Source: Lumbricus rubellus (Eukaryota; Annelida; Clitellata; Crassiclitellata; Lumbricidae). From it: a stretch of 64,000 nt of DNA. Under the pieces are notes generated by a model. The model was not told the DNA's origin. It worked only from the letters and a program-made list of their open reading frames with translations, and did not search any database. Positions within the stretch are counted from its first letter, which is position 1. Each line of letters opens with the position of its first letter. The stretch spans positions 42,756,364-42,820,363 of the forward strand of contig OX243816.1 in the NCBI GenBank assembly GCA_945859605.1, read 5' to 3'. Position numbers and translations under genes: made by a program. Below are positions 57,040-64,000 of this stretch, in pieces.

Positions 57040-57440
57040 AGCAATTATTCGGCCGTGCCCGTTGCCATGGCACCCAGGTAGGCGTTTGTTGATCTAAGAC
57101 GACGTGGAGACAGCATCGTGAGTAACAACGGACGGGGAGAAGAGATGGCCACGGATGAGAAGGGACGGACGTCGACGACCTGGCCAGCAGCCGGGGCAGC
57201 CATCGCCAGCGCCCCGTCGGGCGGTCGGTCGGTCGGTCCCTCGGCGGACCCGTCTTCCCTCGGTATACGGCAGAGGCGGGGACGATCGGCTTTCAAGCGA
57301 CGCGTCCGATCGGTCGTAGGGACGGACGGACGAGGAGAGGGACGAAGGGGGCAGAGGGTCGGTCGGTCGGTCGGGGCAAATGTTTGCTCGGCGCTAGGAT
57401 CAACAAAGGAGCGGAGCCGGCGCTGAATCTGAAATAAAGG
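57040..57440. other. GC-rich segment with a possible but unsupported coding start
   Basis: ATG at 57145 (good Kozak context GAGATGG) opens 94 codons rich in Gly, Arg and Ser. GGTCGGTCGGTC repeats explain most of it. No family match; left as uncertain. Confidence 0.2.
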
Positions 57441-57463
57441 TGTGCAATAGGTAATTGGCCAAC

Positions 57464-57760
57464 CGACCGAACGAACGAACGAACGAACGAATGAGCGAAC
57501 GAATGAGTGAGTCAGGTGCAACGGTAGCTACACCGTCACGTGTCGTTGACTCGCTTACCTGTCTGTCTGTCTCTCTTCCCATTCGTGTCTCTGTCGCTCT
57601 CTGTATATGTTCCTATCTCTACGTTTCATCGTCACTGTCTGTCTGTCCGTCTGTCGGACTCCGTCCATCCATCCATCCATCTATCCGTCCATCTATCCAT
57701 CTATCCATCCACACACAACATACATCCATCCATCCATCCATCCATCCACACACAACATAG
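57464..57760. repeat. CGAA and ATCC microsatellites
   Basis: CGAA/TGAG tract at 57464-57510, CTGT tract near 57560 and ATCC tract at 57665-57760. Confidence 0.85.
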
Positions 57761-58019
57761 CCTATCCAATCAGCCACCTTCTCATCCTCCTCACTCTTCA
57801 TTTCCGCCTCTCTCTCCGCCATCCCTCTTCTCTCCGTCTCTCTCATCTGATAATCAGTAACTCGCTCACTTACTAACTTACTCGCTCAATCAGGGCATTG
57901 CCAATGTATACCTCACCCTACCATTCCTTTAGCATGTGGTGGTGACTGACAAACATATACTTAAGAAAAGTATACCGTCGCAACACAGATTTACCGCAAT
58001 GGGTCTGTTCTTTCTCAAG

Positions 58020-58215
58020 TCAAGAGCCGCAAACAGACAGACAGACGTTGGGAGGCAGGCAGAGACACAGACACAGACAGAGAATATATACAGAGAGTGA
58101 ACGAGAGTGAGTTAGTGAGCGAGAGTGAAAAGAGAAAGAGGGAGAGATACACACAGCAAGGACGTAGACAACAATACAGACAGACAGTCAGACAGACAGA
58201 CAGACAGACTGACAG
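58020..58215. repeat. CAGA/GAGA-rich tract
   Basis: Degenerate purine microsatellites (CAGA, GAGTGA). Confidence 0.75.
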
Positions 58216-58440
58216 TTAGGTCACCCGCTATATGTATAGAGATATGCGGTGAGGCCTCATAACGTGTCACAGGTCCACGTGATAAAGAGCGTATCAGGAT
58301 CGTCTAATGCCGCCTCTGAGACGGGCGCCATATCATTGCTATTCCGCGTTGTAACTGGTTCGCCATGTCGCATGAGACCGCTATTTATTTCGCGCGTCAG
58401 GCAAAAGTAGTCTCGATGGATCGAACGAGATCTCGCGACC

Positions 58441-58481
58441 CGTTCAAGATGGCGGACGACGAGGCCGGATCGACAGGCTAG
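58441..58481 (+). promoter_or_regulatory. YY1-like site overlapping a short ORF
   Basis: TTCAAGATGGCGGACGACGA matches the YY1 consensus AAGATGGCGGC closely and also looks like a typical gene start. The ORF has only ten codons (MADDEAGSTG) with no donor before its stop, so a regulatory site is the better reading. Confidence 0.3.
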
Positions 58482-58499
58482 TCACGACATCTGGTGGCT

Positions 58500-59365
58500 G
58501 GAGGGAAATTTATGATGCGCTATGCAGAAGTTTATTTAATGATAATGTGGCGAATTATTACTGCGACTATATCTCTGCTGAAGATGACGAGAATTTTAAG
58601 ATACAACGCTGCCATTGGTATTGCTGAGCGCGTCCTGTAATTTGGACGCATGATATACCAACAAGGGCGCATCAAGATTTTGAAGTTCGTTCGGTCATTT
58701 AGTGCTCTACAGTCTGGGAAATCCTAATTATACATAGAACGACATTGACATTTCAATTTAAAGTCATTAAAGTCTTTAAAATTTGATATTAATTTCGAAT
58801 TTTGTATTCACTTTTAAAATTTAAATGTTGTCAATTGCCGACAACAATTAGGCTCTAGCCAAAATTTCACGGTTTTAGGAGTAATTTTTTAAATAAAATT
58901 TTCCATTTGCCAATACTTTCTGCAAATGCGTGACGGTATCAATGAGAGCGCATTGAGTTGTTGCAAAGTGCATAGGGGTGACATCAGCCAAGAACAGTTA
59001 CTGTCCCTCAGTAGGCCTAGTTGCTGCGACATTCCAAATGTAGAAGATAAGCATTGCTGCATTGCGTCTTTTCATACAACGCGTTTATATAGGTCGACTT
59101 ATACTCGCGTGCAAATGGGCGACTTATACTCGCGTGCAAATGCTGGTGCATACAGCAGACGACGGCAAAATGTTGACAAGAGGTGGCGCCACTTCCTCGA
59201 AGGTGCGCTAACGACGCTACTCGATGGTAGGACTCCTTCAAGATATCGACTCCATTTACAGCAAAAGTCAACACTAGCGACATCTATCCACAGATCGATA
59301 ACCTAGCACTCCTACAAGGTTTCTTCTCTCAAGCCTTCTTCTTCTTCGTCTGTAATTCAATGGCA
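58500..59365. other. Gene-free stretch
   Basis: A 26-base duplication (CGACTTATACTCGCGTGCAA) occurs at 59096-59142; a 126-codon ORF over it has no recognised content. Confidence 0.4.
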
Positions 59366-59366
59366 T

Positions 59367-59370
<4 letters not shown>

Positions 59371-59426
<56 letters not shown>

Positions 59427-59427
59427 G
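59371..59427. repeat. AT microsatellite
   Basis: AT dinucleotides with one GT interruption. Confidence 0.9.
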
Positions 59428-60107
59428 CCGATATATAAATACATGCACTATAATTGTATGAAGAAATATGCCATGATATATACGTATACACGAAGGTGTG
59501 TATTTGTAATAACTCTTCTTGTAGGCCTGCATACACTATATACATGATGTGAAACGTCAGACCTAAATATACTTAGACATATTTAGCCTACCTCTCTATA
59601 GATCTATAGTTCAAATTGTATGTCCATATATGCGCATAATTTGGAGATGTGTCCCACATACAATTTATTTATATTTAAATATAGTCATAATATGTATACA
59701 AGATTTGTTATAATACTGTACATTCAAATGTATATATGTAAGTTTAATAAATAATTATTATAACAGTTTCTCGAGAAGTAGTTTGATGGCCTATGTTGGA
59801 AGTGACCATGCAGGTTGCTATATATATAATTATGTACGAATGCCGCCATCTTAGAATTGTATCCTGTTGAATTATGATACAAGCTATTAAGACGCTTGAA
59901 TTCTTTGATATGCCTGTCGTATCTTTTTGTGCCTCAAACGGCTTGAGTCGGAATCATTTTTTACCCAGAACTGACTTGTCACCACACCGATTCAAAACTA
60001 ACCAACTGCATGGCATTGTGCCGAAGTACGACCACACCTACAACAAATATATTCTATACAGATATTATGGCCTACATCCCGACAATACGTCGCAGGCACA
60101 CAGCAAG

Positions 60108-60150
60108 ACAATATGGCGAGCAATATGGCGACCGATATGGCGACCAATAT
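60108..60150. repeat. 12-bp AATATGGCGACC minisatellite, left part
   Basis: Units AATATGGCGAGC, AATATGGCGACC and GATATGGCGACC, then AATAT at the element boundary. Confidence 0.85.
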
Positions 60151-60439
60151 GCAAGGCCGTAGTCAGGATTTGATTTGGGGGTAGGTGTTTCTCCAAGGGA
60201 GAATTTCGGACGACCTTTTTTAGTCGTCGGAAACAGCTTTCTTACCATTTTTCGCCTAATTTCATTATGTGCTAATGAATGCATTCTATTATTTTTTACA
60301 TTTTTCATTTCGGGGGTGTTTTCATGGTTTTATTTCATGGTTTTTACATCATTTTCTAGTAAATGTGTAATATTGGTTTTTACATTTTCCATTTTGGGGG
60401 TGTTCAAACACCCAAAACACCCACCTGCTACGACCTTGC
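60151..60439. mobile_element. 289-bp MITE inserted in the 12-bp minisatellite
   Basis: Ends GCAAGGCCGTAG and CTACGACCTTGC are inverted with one difference. Sub-terminal GGGGGTAGGTGTTT and AACACCCAAAACACCC also pair. Internally CATTT..GGGGGTGTT is repeated twice. The minisatellite continues on both sides; the exact TSD is unclear. Confidence 0.7.
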
Positions 60440-60440
60440 T

Positions 60441-60535
60441 AATAGGGCGACCAATATGGCGGCCAATATGGCGGCTAATATGGCGGCCAATATGGCGGCC
60501 AATATGGCGGCCAATATGGCGGCCACAATGGCGTC
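60441..60535. repeat. 12-bp AATATGGCGGCC minisatellite, right part
   Basis: Seven to eight units of AATATGGCGGCC with few changes. Each contains ATGGCGGC (YY1-like) and GGCCAAT (CCAAT box). Confidence 0.9.
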
Positions 60536-60539
60536 TTGT

Positions 60540-62240
60540 TGTTACTGCGATCTAGCGTCGGTCCGCAGAGGACATCCAGCTCGTTGCGAGATCCTTAAGT
60601 TAATCAAACGACCGGTCAAAGCCGGCGTAACGGATCTTCGGACCATTAATCCCCCTACTACCCGCGGACGACGATGGGCCGGGCCTCCGTCGCCTCCGCC
60701 TACTGGGACCTGGAGGTCGTCCCGGCATCGTGGCCGTCCTCCGCCCGTCAAAGGCTACCGGCGATCGGACAGCAATCAATGCTGGGGGCTAATTTGGCCG
60801 ATGAGAGAAGGGAGGAGGGAGGGTGCATGGGCGACTTGAATGGGGGAGAGAGGCATGCGGACACGTCTACACGCTCTGATAAACCACCACCGTCGACCGA
60901 TAGAGTCTGTGTTGTTGTGATCGCATCATTACTGGATGTGCCTTTTATTGGGAAAATGGCCGATGTTTTGACTGCAGTGTGTCCTCCTCACCACCGCATA
61001 GACACGAGCTTGAGTGCTTCTCAACAACACCTACGCAGCTGATTTTATACGGCGCTTAGTATAAGGTTGGCATGTAAAGCACGTGGACTATAGGCGTATA
61101 CGCTCACAGGAAAAGCAGACTGTGCATCCGCCAAGTGAATTGTTATTAGCAGCTTCTATTGCGCCGGTTCTAAGCTACACGGCAACAGCCGACGGCGCTC
61201 CACTGCGATCGACACCCTAACACCGTCCAATCTGCAAGGCAACGGCTGTCACTGCTGGAGCAGCAGCAGAATAGCAGATAGCAGAAAGGAAAAAATATCT
61301 GTCTGTTACAGCTACACATGACTTCATTCCGCTGGCCCTGAAGACTCTATTGTTTTAGTTGTTGTTTTTTATACCTCTGGCGCTTACAAACTTCTAATGA
61401 TAACTTCCGAATACCCTACCTTTCCTCCACCCCTCTAACCTGTTGACCCTCTCCTAACCTCCCTTTCCCTTTCCATAGCCTATACCCTTTAGCGAAGCCA
61501 CGCTGCCCCATATATTATGCAATAATTATACACATTAATAGACCAGATAATTTCCCATCAGATGAGAAGAAACTCTATATCTGGTGAGATCTGATAGTGA
61601 GACAGCGGCGGGTGGATGAGCGATGTAAGAGGGCTGATCGAATCGAGTGTGTCCTTTCAAGAGAAGCGAGACCGACAACGACACATAAACAGAGACAGAC
61701 AGACAAACCGAGACAGATGCAGAGATACATAGACGTATACTGTACAGGCTGCGGTTATTTTTAACGTTGCGCCGCGTCCTGAGAGCTTTCCGCTGTCGCA
61801 ATAATACTTGGCGTTACGCATTTTACGGCGTCTTGGCCGAGGCAGTTCGTGCCAGTCTTTGTTCGGCGGAGTGGCGGCGCCTGCGATGCCCGATACGGTT
61901 CACTTGATTAATGCTTCGTCATGCGCGACGCCCCTATGAAAGACATCTCCTGCTGCAGCCGCGGCCGTGGCAGGGCGCCGCTCATTTTCCCTAAAGTCAC
62001 CCTAATTGATTGCTAGGCGAGTGATTAGCCGGGACGTTAAGTAAGTAGGAAAGTAGAACTGCAGGATGGGATCAGTGTATCAACTGCATGCAGGGAGAAA
62101 CGTTGGAGCAGGTCTGGATGTTGGTTAGATGCACAGGATGAAGGTTATATTATTTTAGGTTAGATTAGATTAGATTAAACAGTATTAAATTACGCCATTT
62201 ACATTTATACATAGAACATAAATTATACATACCCGGTATG
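60540..62240. other. GC-rich then ordinary gene-free sequence
   Basis: 60540-60860 is CpG-rich; ORFs of 120-158 codons there have no recognised domain. From 61000 on nothing is supported except short CAGA repeats near 61690. Confidence 0.4.
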
Positions 62241-62246
62241 CAATTA

Positions 62247-62511
62247 GGGAGGGAGGTAGGGAGGGAGGGAGGGAGGGAGGGAGGGAGGGAGGGAGGGAGG
62301 GAGGGAGGGAGGGAGGGAGGGAGGGAGGGAGGGAGGGAGGGAGGGAGGGAGGGAGGGAGGGAGGGAGGGAGGGAGGGAGGGAGGGAGGGAGGGAGGGAGG
62401 GAGGGAGGGAGGGAGGGAGGGAGGGAGGGAGGGAGGGAGGGAGGGAGGGAGGGAGGGAGGGAGGGAGGGAGGGAGGGAGGGAGGGAGGGAGGGAGGGAGG
62501 GAGGGAGGGAG
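62247..62511. repeat. GGGA tetranucleotide tract, about 66 units
   Basis: Almost perfect GGGA over 265 bases with one early GGTA interruption. Every frame translates to LPPS or REGG repeats, so no protein is implied. Confidence 0.95.
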
Positions 62512-63167
62512 TGTCTGCATGTCTAGGTATATACGCAGGTGAGTTCAATACCAATTTGTCATTGGTTTTTATCGGCAACCTATATTTTGTCACTTCTCTG
62601 ATCTGTGAAGGACATTTCACAGACGACGACGACAATCTGGCGGTTTATGGCGTTTTGAGTGACGATGATTCTTCTCCTAACCCCTCCCTTCACTACCCCC
62701 CCCCATCACTACTCCACCGCATCACCACCCCACTCCATCACTACCCCATCACTACCCCAACCTCTTCCATCCTCCTCCGAGCCACATCTTGGTATACGTC
62801 CGCGTACACATGCATGACATGACGACAATGAATGTCAAACAGTAATAGTCCTTGGCAAATAAAACGTATAGGCTATTCGTGCACACTGTGTATTGCAGGC
62901 GCATGACATGCAGACAAGCGGGCGGGCAGGCAGACGGACGGAGGTGTGGACGGACAAGCAGAGGGACAAGGAGAGAGACAATGAGAGGGACAAGCAGAGG
63001 GACAAGCAGATGGACAAACAGAAGGACAAACAGAGGGACTATAGAGGTATCGTGCGCCATAATATACAACCTGAACAGCTGATCTAAGATTCACGGATCA
63101 GGCTTTGGCCTTAAGCTAGATTAAAACATTGCCTGTATTATAATTATTACACACATGAGTCTACATG

Positions 63168-63171
<4 letters not shown>

Positions 63172-63207
<36 letters not shown>

Positions 63208-63275
63208 CACAAATATATATATACACACAAATATATATATACACAAATATATATATATATACACAAATATATACA
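63172..63275. repeat. AT / ATAC microsatellite
   Basis: AT runs interrupted by ACACAA at regular intervals. Confidence 0.85.
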
Positions 63276-63559
63276 TATGCGTGGTTGATTTGGCTGTTCG
63301 CAAACAGAAACATCTGATGTTTTGTTGACAAAGCTGAGAATATTTCTCTCTGCAGCGGCGAATGTGAGACGATGATTCGCAGTGCAATGGCCTTCGTTCA
63401 TTTCTGACGAATATTTCAGATGTGTATTGTTTGTGTAATGCCTCACGTCGAGTAGATTACATGTGACAATGTAATCTCAATCCTTTCATTTTATCACTCA
63501 TGAGTCTCTGAACCATACGTTTTTCTCATTCATTCCATTATTCTGTCGTTCACAACTTC

Positions 63560-63910
63560 ATACCTTTGTTTATTTGTTTATTCTCTCGTTCATTCTCTCG
63601 TTCAGTCTTTTGTTCATTCTTTTGTTCATTCATTTATTCCTTCGTTCATATGTTCATTCGTTTGTTCGTTCGTTCTTGCCTTGCTCAATCGCACATTCTT
63701 TCATTAATTCATTGTTTTCGTCGACTCGTTTTTTTTTCGTTCATTCGTTTACCCTTTCGTTCTGTCGTTTATTCTTTCGTTCATTCGTTTATTATGTTGT
63801 TCATTCGTTCATACTTTCGTTCATTCGTTTATTCTTTCGTTTATTCGATTGTTCATTCGTTTATACCTACGTTCGTTCATTCACACTTTCGTTCATTCGC
63901 TTATTTTTTC
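63560..63910. repeat. Degenerate TTCATTCGTT array
   Basis: Imperfect TTCATTCG/TTCGTTTA units over about 350 bases; the 129-codon Phe/Ser-rich ORF is a repeat artefact. Confidence 0.85.
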
Positions 63911-64000
63911 GTTAATTTTGTTCATCTTCTTGAAAGTTCTTTCTTTACTAAATGAATCTTTCATGCGATCATTCGTCCAGACCTTCCTTATTTGCTCCTT

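Noticed and set aside
57118..57426. 102-codon Gly/Arg-rich ORF in GC-rich DNA
   Set aside because: Starts at GTG, largely GGTCGGTC repeats; kept only as a low-confidence note.
60363..60839. 158-codon ORF with repeated NMAA
   Set aside because: Reads through a MITE and the 12-bp minisatellite; the repeat explains it.
62165..62822. 156-194 codon LPPS / REGG repeat proteins
   Set aside because: Pure GGGA tetranucleotide translation, open in all frames.

Overview
The window is eukaryotic nuclear DNA. It has spliced genes with GT-AG introns, very abundant microsatellites, non-LTR retrotransposon fragments with target-site duplications, and several MITE-like DNA transposons. The genes present, the mixture of L2-like, RTE/BovB-like, hAT and Harbinger-like debris, and the constant recurrence of the palindrome AGGCCT suggest a marine invertebrate, perhaps an echinoderm or other non-vertebrate deuterostome. 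That assignment is an inference with low confidence; nothing here fixes the species.

Layout. 1-8.5 kb: no genes; a tandem duplication split by a LINE insertion (1.09-2.1 kb), microsatellites, and two terminal-inverted-repeat elements (7.1-8.5 kb). 8.6-24.2 kb: a direct tandem duplication about 12 kb apart, each copy holding a two-exon gene for a type II membrane protein with two glycosyltransferase-like halves (copy A 9350-12567, copy B 21318-24225). Between the copies lie a 5'-truncated RTE/BovB-type reverse transcriptase (13806-15074, minus), a small hAT-type MITE, a tRNA-derived SINE-like sequence and several L2-like 3' tails. 24.2-32.2 kb: no genes; LINE and MITE insertions, minisatellites, and a CpG-rich segment at 31.1-31.5 kb that could be a promoter.

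32.65-42.83 kb: one complete plus-strand gene of eight coding exons encoding an RNA-binding protein of the A1CF/RBM46/RBM47 family (three RRMs and a C-terminal double-stranded-RNA-binding-like domain). The eight exons join in frame into exactly 570 codons including the stop (569 residues). Intron 6 uses a GC donor. 42.8-64 kb: no gene recognised; microsatellites, a second copy of the small hAT-type MITE (48.6 kb), GC-rich non-coding patches (54.1-54.7, 55.4-56.1, 57.0-57.4, 60.5-60.8 kb), a 12-bp ATGGCGGCCAAT minisatellite split by a MITE (60.1-60.5 kb) and a 265-bp GGGA tract.

The two gene systems have no evident functional link. The most informative points are the mosaic conservation between the glycosyltransferase-like copies (which looks like gene conversion), a 36-bp repeat that recurs inside three elements with different inverted termini, and retrotransposon 3' ends that keep a hairpin through compensating changes. 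Identity and divergence statements were judged by eye, with no database search.
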